Shown in pieces: positions 35,246-48,250 of a stretch of 64,000 nucleotides of DNA. A model generated the notes under the pieces. That model saw only the letters and a program-made list of their open reading frames with translations. It was not told the origin of the DNA and ran no database searches. Within the stretch, counting starts at the first letter, position 1; each line of letters opens with the position of its first letter. The translations under genes and the position numbers were made by a program. Source of the DNA: Myotis daubentonii (Eukaryota; Chordata; Mammalia; Chiroptera; Vespertilionidae); the NCBI RefSeq assembly GCF_963259705.1, contig NC_081841.1:119297033-119361032 (forward strand). Reading direction: 5' to 3'.

Positions 35246-38200
35246 GATAATATTAACAACCCCGGGTATTTTATGTGGCGTTTTCACAAAAATGTCATTT
35301 CAAACAGGAAGAATTCCTGTTTATAGAACTCAGAACTTGTGTTTAAAGCTTTTAAATGAGGAGAATACTGTAAATGTTTACAATTGAGGTTGAATAGGCG
35401 TGGAGTTTTTTGACTGAAACAGTTTATATCCTGAAGGTTCTAGTATACACTTCAAAGGAAAATGACAAATTGTGGTAAAACTCTTAAAATACACAATTAA
35501 ATTCCCGGGTAATGAATATGAACGTGTAAGAAGCAGTTGAAACACAAGTAAATAGATTGTAACTACATTTAGTGCCGAGTTCATTTACCTAGACTACAGG
35601 TAGAAAGCTCTGAAATGACGCGAATTCTGATAATATTAACAACTCCGGCTATTTTAAGTGGCGTTTTCACAAAAATGTCATTTCCAACAGGAAGAATTCC
35701 TGTTTATAGAGCTCAGAAGTTCTGTATAAAGCTTTCAAATGAGGAGTGTACTGTTTATGTTTAACATTGAGACTTAATTGGCGTGCCGTTTTTTGACAGA
35801 AACAGTTTACATCCTGAAGGTTCTAGTATACACTTCTAAGAAATATGTGAAATTGTGGTAAAACTCTTAAAATACACAATTATATTCCCAGAAAATGAAT
35901 ATGAACGTGAAAGAAGCAGTTGAAACACAAGTAAATAGAATGTAACTACATTTAGTGCTGAGTTCAATTACTGACAATTGAGTTAGAAAGCTCTGAAATG
36001 ACGAGATTCTGATAATATTAACAACTCCGGCTATTTTAAGTGGCGTTTTCACAAAAATGTCATTTCAAACTGGAAGAGTTCCTGTTTATAGAGCTCAGAA
36101 GTTGTGTATAAAGCTTTTAAAATGAGGAGTCTACTATTTATGTTTAACATTGAGACTTAATTGGCCTGGCGTTTTTTGACTGAAACAGTTTATATCCTGA
36201 AGGTTCTAGAATATACTCCTAAGAAAAATGTCAAATAGTGGTAAAACTCTTAAAATACACAATTAAATTCCTGGGAAATTAATAGGAACTTGTAACAAAC
36301 AGTTGAAACACTAGTAAATAGAGTCTAACTCCATTTAATGCCGAGTTCATTTACCTAGACTACAGTTAGAGAGCTCTGAAATGACGCGAATTCTGATAAT
36401 ATTAACAACTCCGGCTATTTTAAGTGGGGTTTTCACAAAAATGTCATTTCCAACTGGAAGAATTCCTGTTTATAGAGCTCAAAAGTTCTGTATAAAGCTT
36501 TCAAATGACGAGTGTACTGTTTATGTTTAACATTGAGACTTAATTGCCGTGCCGTTTTTTGACAGAAACAGTTTACATCCTGAAGGTTCTAGTATACACT
36601 TCTAAGAAATATGTCAAATTGTGGTAAAACTCTTAGAATACACAATTATATTCCCAGAAAATGAATATGAACGTGTAAGAAGCAGTTGAAACACAAGTAA
36701 ATGGAATCTAACTACATTTAGTGCTGAGTTCAATTACTGACATTAGAGGTAGAAAGCTCTGAAATGACGAGGTTCTGATAATATTAACAACTCCCGCTAT
36801 TTTAAGTGGCGTTTCCACAAAAATGTCATTTCAAACTGGAAGAATTCCTGTTTATAGAGCTCAGAAGTTGTGTATAAAGCTTTTAAATGAGGAGTCTACT
36901 GTTTATGTTTAACATTGAGACTTAATTGGCCAGGCGTTTTTTGACTGAAACAGTTTATACTGTGAAGGTTCTAGTATATACTTCTTAGGAAACTGTAAAA
37001 ATGTGGTGAAACTCTTAAAATACATAATTATCTTTCAAGGAAATGATGATGAACTTGTGAAAAACTGTTGAAACACGAGTAAATAGAATCTAAATAAGTT
37101 GAATGCCGAATTCAATTACCCAGATTACAGGTATAAAGCTCTGAAGTGTCGAGAATTCTGATAATATTAACAACACCGGGTATTTTATGTGGCGTTTTCA
37201 CAAAAATGTCATTTCAAACAGGAAGAATTCCTGTTTATAGAACTCAGAACTTGTGTTTAAAGCTTTTAAATGAGGAGAGTACTGTTAATGTTTACAATTG
37301 AAGTTGAATAGGCGTGGCGTTTTTTGACTGAAACAGTTTATATCCTGAAGGTTCTAGTATATACTCCTAAGGAAAACGTCAAATTGTGGTAAAACTCTTA
37401 GAATACTCAATTGAATTCCCGGGAAATGAATATGAACGTGTAAGAAGCAGTTGAAACACAAGTAAATAGAATGTACCTACATTTAGTGCTGAGTTCAATT
37501 ACTGACATTAGAGGTAGAAAGCTCTGAAATGACGAGAATTCTGATAATATTAACAACTCCCGCTATTTTAAGTGGCGTTTCCACAAAAATGTCATTTCAA
37601 ACAGGTAGAATTCCTGTTTATAGAGCTCAGAAGTTCTGTATAAAGCTTTCAAATGAGGAATGTACTGTTTATGTTTAACATTGAGACTTAATTGGCGTGC
37701 CGTTTTTTGACAGAAACAGTTTAGATCCTGAAGGTTCTAGTATTCACTTCTAAGAAGTATGTCAAATTGTGGTAAAACTCTTAAAATACACAATTATATT
37801 GCCGTGAAATGAATATGAACATGTAAGAAGCAGTAGAAACACAAGTAAATAGAATCTAACTACATTTACTGCCGAGTACAATTACCGAGATTACAGGTAG
37901 AAAGCTATGAAATGACGCGAATTCTGATAATATTAACGACACCGGACATTTTATGTGGCATTTTCACAAAAATGTCATTTCAAACAGGAAGAATTCCTGT
38001 TTATAGAACTCAGAAGTTTTGTTCAAGGCTTAAATGAGGAGAATACGGTTAATGTTTACAATTGAGGGTGAATTGGCATGGCGTTATTTGAATGAAACAG
38101 TTTATATCGTGAAGGTTCTAGTATACACTTCAAGGGAAAACGTCAAATTGTGGTAAAACTCTTAAAATACACAATTATATTCCCAGAAAATGAATATGAA

Positions 38201-38305
38201 CGTGTAAGAAGCAGTTGAAACACAAGTAAATAGAATCTAACTACATTTAGTGCTGAGTTCAATTACTGACATTAGAGGTAGAAAGCTCTGAAATGACGAG
38301 ATTCT
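35246..38305 (+). repeat. Modified 8-monomer block beginning with an A/B-type monomer
   Basis: Monomers start at 35246, 35629, 36011, 36395, 36777, 37160, 37543 and 37926. The first has an A-like head but its own markers (ACTGTAAATG, GTGGAGTTTTTTG, AAATGACAAATTG, CCGGGTAATG) and a B-like tail. The second is C-like with GTGAAATTGTGG and GACAATTGAG. The third is a 384-bp B with TTTTAAAATGAGG and TTAATAGGAAC. The remaining five read C, D, E, F, G. C has the distinctive GTGGGGTTTTC, CCAACTGGAAG and TTGCCGTGCCG. The block is repeated almost exactly from 41747. Confidence 0.85.
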
Positions 38306-41300
38306 GATAATATTAACAACTCCCGCTATTTTAAGTGGCGTTTCCACAAAAATGTCATTTCAAACAGGAAGAATTCCTGTTTATAGAGCTCAGAAGTTGT
38401 GTATAAAGCTTTTAAATGAGGAGTGTACTGTTTATGTTTACAATTGAGGTTGAATAGGCGTGGCGTTTTTTGACTGAAACAGTTTATATCCTGAAGGTTC
38501 TAGTATATACTCCTAAGGAAAACGTCAAATTGTGGTAAAACTCTTAGAATACACAATTGAATTCCCGGGAAATGAATATGAACGTGTAAGAAGCAGTTGA
38601 AACACAAGTAAATAGATTGTAACTACATTTAGTGCTGAGTTCAATTACTGAGATTAGAGGTAGAAAGCTGTGAAATGACGAGAATTCTGATAATATTAAC
38701 TACTCCAGCTATTTTAAGTGGCGTTTTCACAAAAATGTCATTTCATACAGGAAGAATTCCTGTTTATAGAGCTCAGAAGTTGTGTATAAAGCTTTTAAAT
38801 GAGGAGTCTACTATTTATGTTTAACATTGAGACTTAATTGGCCTGGCGTTTTTTGACTGAAACAGTTTATATCCTGAAGGTTCTAGAATATACTCCTAAG
38901 AAAAATGTCAAATAGTGGTAAAACTCTTAAAATACACAATTATATTCCAGGGAAATGAATATGAACTTGTAACAAACAGTTGAAACACGAGTAAATAGAG
39001 TCTAACTCCATTTAATGCCGAGTTCATTTACCTAGACTACAGGTAGAAAGCTCTGAAATGACGCGAATTCTGATATTATTAACAACTCCGGCTATTTTAA
39101 GTGGCGTTTTCACAAAAATGTCATTTCCAACAGGAAGAATTCCTGTTTATAGAGCTCAGAAGTTCTGTATAAAGCTTTCAAATGAGGAGTGTACTGTTTA
39201 TGTTTAACATTGAGACTTAATTGGCCTGGCGTTTTTTGAATAAAACAGTTTACATCCTGAAGGTTCTAGTATACACTTCTAAGAAATATGTCAAATTGTG
39301 GTAAAACTCTTAAAATACACAATTATATTGCCGTGAAATGAATATGAACGTGTAAGAAGCAGTAGAAACACAAGTAAATAGAATCTAACTACATTTACTG
39401 CCGAGTTCAATTACTGAGATTACAGGTAGAAAGCTATGAAATGACGCGAATTCTGATAATATTAACGACACCGGACATTTTATGTGGCATTTTCACAAAA
39501 ATGTCATTTCAAACACGAAGAATTCCTGTTTATAGAACTCAGAACTTTTGTTCAAGGCTTAAATGAGGAGAATACGGTTAATGTTTACAATTGAGGGTGA
39601 ATTGGCATGGCGTTATTTGACTGAAACTGTTTATATCGTGAAGGTTCTAGTATACACTTCAAGGGAAAACGTCAAATTGTGGTAAAACTCTTAAAATACG
39701 CAATTATATTCCCAGAAAATGAATATGAACGTGTAAGAAGCAGTTGAAACACAAGTAAATAGAATCTAACTACATTTAGTGCTGAGTTCAATTACTGACA
39801 TTAGAGGTAGAAAGCTCTGAAATGACGAGATTCTGATAATATTAACAACTCCCGCTATTTTAAGTGGCGTATGCACAAAAATGTCATTTCAAACAGGAAG
39901 AATTCCTGTTTATAGAGCTCAGAAGTTGTGTATAAAGCTTTTAAATGAGGAGTGTACTGTTTATGTTTACAATTGAGGTTGAATAGGCGTGGCGTTTTTT
40001 GACTGAAACAGTTTATATCCTGAAGGTTCTAGTATATACTCCTAAGGAAAACGTCAAATTGTGGTAAAACTCTTAGAATACACAATTGAATTCCCGGGAA
40101 ATGAATATGAACGTGTAAGAAGCAGTTGAAACACAAGTAAATAGATTGTAACTACATTTAGTGCTGAGTTCAATTACTGAGATTAGAGGTAGAAAGCTGT
40201 GAAATGACGAGAATTCTGATAATATTAACTACTCCGGCTATTTTAAGTGGCGTTTTCACAAAAATGTCATTTCATACAGGAAGAATTCCTGTTTATAGAG
40301 CTCAGAAGTTGTGTATAAAGCTTTTAAATGAGGAGTCTACTATTTATGTTTAACATTGAGACTTAATTGGCCTGGCGTTTTTTGACTGAAACAGTTTATA
40401 TCCTGAAGGTTCTAGAATATACTCCTAAGAAAAATGTCAAATAGTGGTAAAACTCTTAAAATACACAATTATATTCCAGGGAAATGAATATGAACTTGTA
40501 ACAAACAGTTGAAACACGAGTAAATAGAGTCTAACTCCATTTAATGCCGAGTTCATTTACCTAGACTACAGGTAGAAAGCTCTGAAATGACGCGAATTCT
40601 GATATTATTAACAACTCCGGCTATTTTAAGTGGCGTTTTCACAAAAATGTCATTTCCAACAGGAAGAATTCCTGTTTATAGAGCTCAGAAGTTCTGTATA
40701 AAGCTTTCAAATGAGGAGTGTATTGTTTATGTTTAACATTGAGACTTAATTGGCCTGGCGTTTTTTGAATAAAACAGTTTACATCCTGAAGGTTCTAGTA
40801 TACACTTCTAAGAAATATGTCAAATTGTGGTAAAACTCTTAAAATACACAATTATATTGCCGTGAAATGAATATGAACGTGTAAGAAGCAGTAGAAACAC
40901 AAGTAAATAGAATCTAACTACATTTACTGCCGAGTTCAATTACTGAGATTACAGGTAGAAAGCTATGAAATGACGCGAATTCTGATAATATTAACGACAC
41001 CGGACATTTTATGTGGCATTTTCACAAAAATGTCATTTCAAACACGAAGAATTCCTGTTTATAGAACTCAGAACTTTTGTTCAAGGCTTAAATGAGGAGA
41101 ATACGGTTAATGTTTACAATTGAGGGTGAATTGGCATGGCGTTATTTGACTGAAACTGTTTATATCGTGAAGGTTCTAGTATACACTTCAAGGGAAAACG
41201 TCAAATTGTGGTAAAACTCTTAAAATACACAATTATATTCCCAGAAAATGAATATGAACGTGTAAGAAGCAGTTGAAACACAAGTAAATAGAATGTACCT

Positions 41301-41363
41301 ACATTTAGTGCTGAGTTCAATTACTGACATTAGAGGAAGAAAGCTCTGAAATGACGAGATTCT
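38306..41363 (+). repeat. Two tandem 1,529-bp 4-mer units: (H/A)-B-(C/F)-G
   Basis: Unit one starts at 38306, 38689, 39072 and 39455; unit two at 39835, 40218, 40601 and 40984. The first monomer begins as H (TTCCAC or a variant, GAGCTCAGAAGTTGTG, GTGTACTGTTTATG) and switches to A at TGTTTACAATTGAGG. The third begins as C and ends as F (TTGCCGTGAAATG, GCAGTAGAAAC). Both copies share GATATTATTAAC as the start of monomer three and TTTGAATAAAACAG within it. Both G copies carry AAACACGAAG and GAAACTGTTTATATC. The unit is not seen elsewhere in the window. Confidence 0.87.
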
Positions 41364-42511
41364 GATAATATTAACAACTCCCGCTATTTTAAGTGGCGTT
41401 TCCACAAAAATGTCATTTCAAACAGGAAGAATTCCTGTTTATAGAGCTCAGAAGTTGTGTATAAAGCTTTTAAATGAGGAGTGTACTTTTTATGTTTAAC
41501 ATTGAGACTTAATTGGCCAGGCGTTTTTTGACTGAAACAGTTTATACTGTGAAGGTTCTAGTATATACTTCTTAGGAAACTGTAAAAATGTGGTAAAACT
41601 CTTAAAATACACAATTATCTTTCAAGGAAATGATTATGAACTTGTGAAAAACTGTTGAAACACGAGTAAATAGAATCTAAATTAGTTTAATGCCGAATTC
41701 AATTACCCAGATTACAAGTATAAAGCTCTGAAGTTTTGAGAATTCTGATAATATTAACAACCCCGGGTATATTATGTGGCGTTTTCACAAAAATGTCATT
41801 TCAAACAGGAAGAATTCCTGTTTATAGAACTCAGAACTTGTTTTTAAAGCTTTTAAATGAGGAGAATACTGTAAATGTTTACAATTGAGGTTGAATAGGC
41901 GTGGAGTTTTTTGACTGAAACAGTTTATATCCTGAAGGTTCTAGTATACACTTCAAAGGAAAATGACAAATTGTGGTAAAACTCTTAAAATACACAATTA
42001 AATTCCCGGGTAATGAATATGAACGTGTAAGAAGCAGTTGAAACACAAGTAAATAGATTGTAACTACATTTAGTGCCGAGTTCATTTACCTAGACTACAG
42101 GTAGAAAGCTCTGAAATGACGCGAATTCTGATAATATTAACAACTCCGGCTATTTTAAGTGGCGTTTTCACAAAAATGTCATTTCCAACAGGAAGAATTC
42201 CTGTTTATAGAGCTCAGAAGTTCTGTATAAAGCTTTCAAATGAGGAGTGTACTGTTTATGTTTAACTTTGAGACTTAATTGGCGTGCCGTTTTTTGACAG
42301 AAACAGTTTACATCCTGAAGGTTCTAGTATACACTTCTAAGAAATATGTGAAATTGTGGTAAAACTCTTAAAATACACAATTATATTCCCAGAAAATGAA
42401 TATGAACGTGAAAGAAGCAGTTGAAACACAAGTAAATAGAATGTAACTACATTTAGTGATGAGTTCAATTACTGACAATTGAGTTAGAAAGCTCTGAAAT
42501 GACGAGATTCT
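41364..42511 (+). repeat. Linking monomers H, A/B-type and C-type
   Basis: Monomers start at 41364 (H), 41747 (A/B-type with ACTGTAAATG and GTGGAGTTTTTTG) and 42130 (C-like with GTGAAATTGTGG, 382 bp). They repeat 34863-36010 at a distance of 6,501 bases with only scattered differences, for example TACTTTTTATG near 41485 and AACTTTGAGAC near 42265. Confidence 0.87.
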
Positions 42512-45500
42512 GATAATATTAACAACTCCGGCTATTTTAAGTGGCGTTTTCACAAAAATCTCATTTCAAACAGGAAGAGTTCCTGTTTATAGAGCTCAGA
42601 AGTTGTGTATAAAGCTTTTAAAATGAGGAGTCTACTATTTATGTTTAACATTGAGACTTAATTGGCCTGGCGTTTTTTGACTGAAACAGTTTATATCCTG
42701 AAGGTTCTAGAATATACTCCTAAGAAAAATGTCAAATAGTGGTAAAACTCTTAAAATACACAATTATATTCCTGGGAAATTAATAGGAACTTGTAACAAA
42801 CAGTTGAAACACTAGTAAATAGAGTCTAACTCCATTTAATGCCGAGTTCATTTACCTAGACTACAGGTAGAGAGCTCTGAAATGACGCGAATTCTGGTAA
42901 TATTAACAACTCCGGCTATTTTAAGTGGGGTTTTCACAAAAATGTCATTTCCAACTGGAAGAATTCCTGTTTATAGAGCTCAAAAGTTCTGTATAAAGCT
43001 TTCAAATGACGAGTGTACTGTTTATGTTTAACATTGAGACTTAATTGCCGTGCCGTTTTTTGACAGAAACAGTTTACATCCTGAAGGTTCTAGTATACAC
43101 TTCTAAGAAATATGTCAAATTGTGGTAAAACTCTTAGAATACACAATTATATTCCCAGAAAATGAATATGAACGTGTAAGAAGCAGTTGAAACACAAGTA
43201 AATGGAATCTAACTACATTTAGTGCTGAGTTCAATTACTGACATTAGAGGTAGAAAGCTCTGAAATGACGAGGTTCTGATAATATTAACAACTCCGGCTA
43301 TTTTAAGTGGCGTTTCCACAAAAATGTCATTTCAAACAGGAAGAATTCCTGTTTATAGAGCTCAGAAGTTGTGTATAAAGCTTTTAAATGAGGAGTCTAC
43401 TGTTTATGTTTAACATTGAGACTTAATTGGCCAGGCGTTTTTTGACTGAAACAGTTTATACTGTGAATGTTCTAGTATATACTTCTTAGGAAACTGTAAA
43501 AATGTGGTAAAACTCTTAAAATACATAATTATCTTTCAAGGAAATGATGATGAACTTGTGAAAAACTGTTGAAACACGAGTAAATAGAATCTAAATAAGT
43601 TGAATGCCGAATTCAATTACCCAGATTACAGGTATAAAGCTCTGAAGTGTCGAGAATTCTGATAATATTAACAACACCGGGTATTTTATGTGGCGTTTTC
43701 ACAAAAATGTCATTTCAAACAGGAAGAATTCCTGTTTATAGAACTCAGAACTTGTGTTTAAAGCTTTTAAATGAGGAGAATACTGTTAATGTTTACAATT
43801 GAGGTTGAATAGGCGTGGCGTTTTTTGACTGAAACAGTTTATATCCTGAAGGTTCTAGTATATACTCCTAAGGAAAACGTCAAATTGTGGTAAAACTCTT
43901 AGAATACTCAATTGAATTCCCGGGAAATGAATATGAACGTGTAAGAAGCAGTTGAAACACAAGTAAATAGAATGTACCTACATTTAGTGCTGAGTTCAAT
44001 TACTGACATTAGAGGTAGAAAGCTCTGAAATGACGAGAATTCTGATAATATTAACAACTCCCGCTATTTTAAGTGGCGTTTCCACAAAAATGTCATTTCC
44101 AACAGGAAGAATTCCTGTTTATAGAGCTCAGAAGTTCTTTATAAAGCTTTCAAATGAGGAATGTACTGTTTATGTTTAACATTGAGACTTAATTGGCGTG
44201 CCGTTTTTTGACAGAAACAGTTTAGATCCTGAAGGTTCTAGTATTCACTTCTAAGAAGTATGTCAAATTGTGGTAAAACTCTTAAAATACACAATTATAT
44301 TGCCGTGAAATGAATATGAACGTGTAAGAAGCAGTAGAAACACAAGTAAATAGAATCTAACTACATTTACTGCCGAGTTCAATTACCGAGATTACAGGTA
44401 GAAAGCTATGAAATGACGCGAATTCTGATAATATTAACGACACCGGACATTTTATGTGGCATTTTCACAAAAATGTCATTTCAAACAGGAAGAATTCCTG
44501 TTTATAGAACTCAGAACTTTTGTTCAAGGCTTAAATGAGGAGAATACGGTTAATGTTTACAATTGAGGGTGAATTGGCATGGCGTTATTTGACTGAAACA
44601 GTTTATATCGTGAAGGTTCTAGTATACACTTCACGGGAAAACGTCAAATTGTGGTAAAACTCTTAAAATACACAATTATATTCCCAGAAAATGAATATGA
44701 ACGTGTAAGAAGCAGTTGAAACACAAGTAAATAGAATCTAACTACATTTAGTGCTGAGTTCAATTACTGACATTAGAGGTAGAAAGCTCTGAAATGACGA
44801 GATTCTGATAATATTAACAACTCCCGCTATTTTAAGTGGCGTTTCCACAAAAATGTCATTTCAAACAGGAAGAATTCCTGTTTATAGAGCTCAGAAGTTG
44901 TGTATAAAGCTTTTAAATGAGGAGTGTACTGTTTATGTTTAACATTGAGACTTAATTGGCCAGGCGTTTTTTGACTGAAACAGTTTATACTGTGAAGGTT
45001 CTAGTATATACTTCTTAGGAAACTGTAAAAATGTGGTAAAACTCTTAAAATACACAATTATCTTTCAAGGAAATGATTATGAACTTGTGAAAAACTGTTG
45101 AAACACGAGTAAATAGAATCTAAATAAGTTTAATGCCGAATTCAATTACCCAGATTACAAGTATAAAGCTCTGAAGTTTTGAGAATTCTGATAATATTAA
45201 CAACCCCGGGTATTTTATGTGGCGTTTTCACAAAAATGTCATTTCAAACAGGAAGAATTCCTGTTTATAGAACTCAGAATTTGTGTTTAAAGCTTTTAAA
45301 TGAGGAGAATACTGTTAATGTTTACAATTGAGGTTGAATAGGCGTGGCGTTTTTTGACTGAAACAGTTTATATCCTGAAGGTTCTAGTATATACTCCTAA
45401 GGAAAACGTCAAATTGTGGTAAAACTCTTAGAATACACAATTGAATTCCCGGGAAATGAATATGAACGTGTAAGAAGCAGTTGAAACACAAGTAAATAGA

Positions 45501-45572
45501 TTGTAACTACATTTAGTGCTGAGTTCAATTACTGAGATTAGAGGTAGAAAGCTGTGAAATGACGAGAATTCT
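42512..45572 (+). repeat. 8-mer HOR unit 1, 3,061 bp: B-C-D-E-F-G-H-A
   Basis: Monomers start at 42512 (B, 384 bp), 42896 (C; its start motif reads GGTAATATTAAC), 43278 (D), 43661 (E), 44044 (F), 44427 (G, 380 bp), 44807 (H) and 45190 (A). D ends in the D-E junction TGTCGAG and H ends in the H-A junction TTTTGAG. This is the most complete monomer set in the window. The next unit starts exactly 3,061 bases later with the same order. Confidence 0.92.
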
Positions 45573-46721
45573 GATAATATTAACTACTCCAGCTATTTTA
45601 AGTGGCGTTTTCACAAAAATGTCATTTCAAACAGGAAGAATTCCTGTTTATAGAGCTCAGAAGTTGTGTATAAAGCTTTTAAAATGAGGAGTCTACTATT
45701 TATGTTTAACATTGAGACTTAATTGGCCTGGCGTTTTTTGACTGAAACAGTTTATATCCTGAAGGTTCTAGAATATACTCCTAAGAAAAATGTCAAATAG
45801 TGGTAAAACTCTTAAAATACACAATTATATTCCTGGGAAATTAATAGGAACTTGTAACAAACAGTTGAAACACTAGTAAATAGAGTCTAACTCCATTTAA
45901 TGCCGAGTTCATTTACCTAGACTACAGGTAGAGAGCTCTGAAATGACGCGAATTCTGATAATATTAACAACTCCGGCTATTTTAAGTGGGGTTTTCACAA
46001 AAATGTCATTTCCAACTGGAAGAATTCCTGTTTATAGAGCTCAAAAGTTCTGTATAAAGCTTTCAAATGACGAGTGTACTGTTTATGTTTAACATTGAGA
46101 CTTAATTGCCGTGCCGTTTTTTGACAGAAACAGTTTACATCCTGAAGGTTCTAGTATACACTTCTAAGAAATATGTCAAATTGTGGTAAAACTCTTAGAA
46201 TACACAATTATATTCCCAGAAAATGAATATGAACGTGTAAGAAGCAGTTGAAACACAAGTAAATGGAATCTAACTACATTTAGTGCTGAGTTCAATTACT
46301 GACATTAGAGGTAGAAAGCTCTGAAATGACGAGGTTCTGATAATATTAACAACTCCGGCTATTTTAAGTGGCGTTTCCACAAAAATGTCATTTCAAACAG
46401 GAAGAATTCCTGTTTATAGAGCTCAGAAGTTGTGTATAAAGCTTTTAAATGAGGAGTCTACTGTTTATGTTTAACATTGAGACTTAATTGGCCAGGCGTT
46501 TTTTGACTGAAACAGTTTATACTGTGAATGTTCTAGTATATACTTCTTAGGAAACTGTAAAAATGTGGTAAAACTCTTAAAATACATAATTATCTTTCAA
46601 GGAAATGATGATGAACTTGTGAAAAACTGTTGAAACACGAGTAAATAGAATCTAAATAAGTTGAATGCCGAATTCAATTACCCAGATTACAGGTATAAAG
46701 CTCTGAAGTGTCGAGAATTCT

Positions 46722-47104
46722 GATAATATTAACAACACCGGGTATTTTATGTGGCGTTTTCACAAAAATGTCATTTCAAACAGGAAGAATTCCTGTTTAT
46801 AGAACTCAGAACTTGTGTTTAAAGCTTTTAAATGAGGAGAATACTGTTAATGTTTACAATTGAGGTTGAATAGGCGTGGCGTTTTTTGACTGAAACAGTT
46901 TATATCCTGAAGGTTCTAGTATATACTCCTAAGGAAAACGTCAAATTGTGGTAAAACTCTTAGAATACTCAATTGAATTCCCGGGAAATGAATATGAACG
47001 TGTAAGAAGCAGTTGAAACACAAGTAAATAGAATGTACCTACATTTAGTGCTGAGTTCAATTACTGACATTAGAGGTAGAAAGCTCTGAAATGACGAGAA
47101 TTCT
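46722..47104 (+). repeat. Representative E monomer (383 bp)
   Basis: The head is AACACCGGGTATTTTATG. E is close to A but has GAACTCAGAACTTGTG, TACTCAATTG, and a tail AATAGAATGTACCTAC with GACATTAGAGG instead of the A tail. It keeps the TTCCCGGGAA palindrome. The same tail appears at the end of the C/E hybrids of the 6-mers. Confidence 0.88.
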
Positions 47105-47487
47105 GATAATATTAACAACTCCCGCTATTTTAAGTGGCGTTTCCACAAAAATGTCATTTCCAACAGGAAGAATTCCTGTTTATAGAGCTCAGAAGTTCTG
47201 TATAAAGCTTTCAAATGAGGAATGTACTGTTTATGTTTAACATTGAGACTTAATTGGCGTGCCGTTTTTTGACAGAAACAGTTTAGATCCTGAAGGTTCT
47301 AGTATTCACTTCTAAGAAGTATGTCAAATTGTGGTAAAACTCTTAAAATACACAATTATATTGCCGTGAAATGAATATGAACGTGTAAGAAGCAGTAGAA
47401 ACACAAGTAAATAGAATCTAACTACATTTACTGCCGAGTTCAATTACCGAGATTACAGGTAGAAAGCTATGAAATGACGCGAATTCT
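47105..47487 (+). repeat. Representative F monomer (383 bp)
   Basis: The head AACTCCCGCTATTTTAAG with GGCGTTTCCAC resembles D and H, but downstream F is C-like: CAGAAGTTCTG, AGCTTTCAAATGAGGAATG, GGCGTGCCG and TTTGACAGAAACAG. Its own markers are AGTATTCACTTC, AGAAGTATGTC, TTGCCGTGAAATG, GCAGTAGAAACAC and TACTGCCGAG. The tail is AGCTATGAAATGACGCG. Confidence 0.88.
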
Positions 47488-47867
47488 GATAATATTAACG
47501 ACACCGGACATTTTATGTGGCATTTTCACAAAAATGTCATTTCAAACAGGAAGAATTCCTGTTTATAGAACTCAGAACTTTTGTTCAAGGCTTAAATGAG
47601 GAGAATACGGTTAATGTTTACAATTGAGGGTGAATTGGCATGGCGTTATTTGACTGAAACAGTTTATATCGTGAAGGTTCTAGTATACACTTCACGGGAA
47701 AACGTCAAATTGTGGTAAAACTCTTAAAATACACAATTATATTCCCAGAAAATGAATATGAACGTGTAAGAAGCAGTTGAAACACAAGTAAATAGAATCT
47801 AACTACATTTAGTGCTGAGTTCAATTACTGACATTAGAGGTAGAAAGCTCTGAAATGACGAGATTCT
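47488..47867 (+). repeat. Representative G monomer (380 bp, short form)
   Basis: The head is GACACCGGACATTTTATG and GGCATTTTC. G is three bases short: two are missing around ACTTTTGTTCAAGGCTTAAATG, which also destroys the AAGCTT site found in the other types, and one is missing in CGAGATTCTG. Other markers are GAATACGGTTAATG, GAGGGTGAATTGGCATGG, GTTATTTGACTG and TATATCGTGAAGG. GACATTTT in the head can pair with AAAATGTC downstream. Right-flank versions (from 55907) read TTCAAAGCTT and GTTTTTTGACTG. Confidence 0.9.
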
Positions 47868-48250
47868 GATAATATTAACAACTCCCGCTATTTTAAGTGG
47901 CGTTTCCACAAAAATGTCATTTCAAACAGGAAGAATTCCTGTTTATAGAGCTCAGAAGTTGTGTATAAAGCTTTTAAATGAGGAGTGTACTGTTTATGTT
48001 TAACATTGAGACTTAATTGGCCAGGCGTTTTTTGACTGAAACAGTTTATGCTGTGAAGGTTCTAGTATATACTTCTTAGGAAACTGTAAAAATGTGGTAA
48101 AACTCTTAAAATACACAATTATCTTTCAAGGAAATGATTATGAACTTGTGAAAAACTGTTGAAACACGAGTAAATAGAATCTAAATAAGTTTAATGCCGA
48201 ATTCAATTACCCAGATTACAAGTATAAAGCTCTGAAGTTTTGAGAATTCT
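47868..48250 (+). repeat. Representative H monomer (383 bp)
   Basis: H is a close relative of D: AACTCCCGC head, GGCGTTTCCAC, GGCCAGGCG, TTCTTAGGAAACTG and ATTATCTTTCAAGG. It differs by GAGTGTACTG, TGTGAAGGTTC, GTGGTAAAAC, AAATAGAATCTAAATAAGTTTAATG, and the tail GTATAAAGCTCTGAAG with TTTTGAG, which leads into A. Confidence 0.88.

Noticed and set aside
38306..41363. Inverted segments or palindromic arms between the two halves of the window
   Set aside because: The mirrored order of unit types is only an order of units. Every monomer keeps the same orientation, so there is no inverted repeat at this scale.
34719..42553. Repeated 61- and 68-codon minus-strand ORFs (34719-34904, 35378-35584, 35867-36052, 41220-41405, 41879-42085, 42368-42553) and their copy at 52976-53182
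   Set aside because: They recur only because the monomers recur. Other monomers of the same type break the frame, and codon use follows the repeat, so they are chance open frames.
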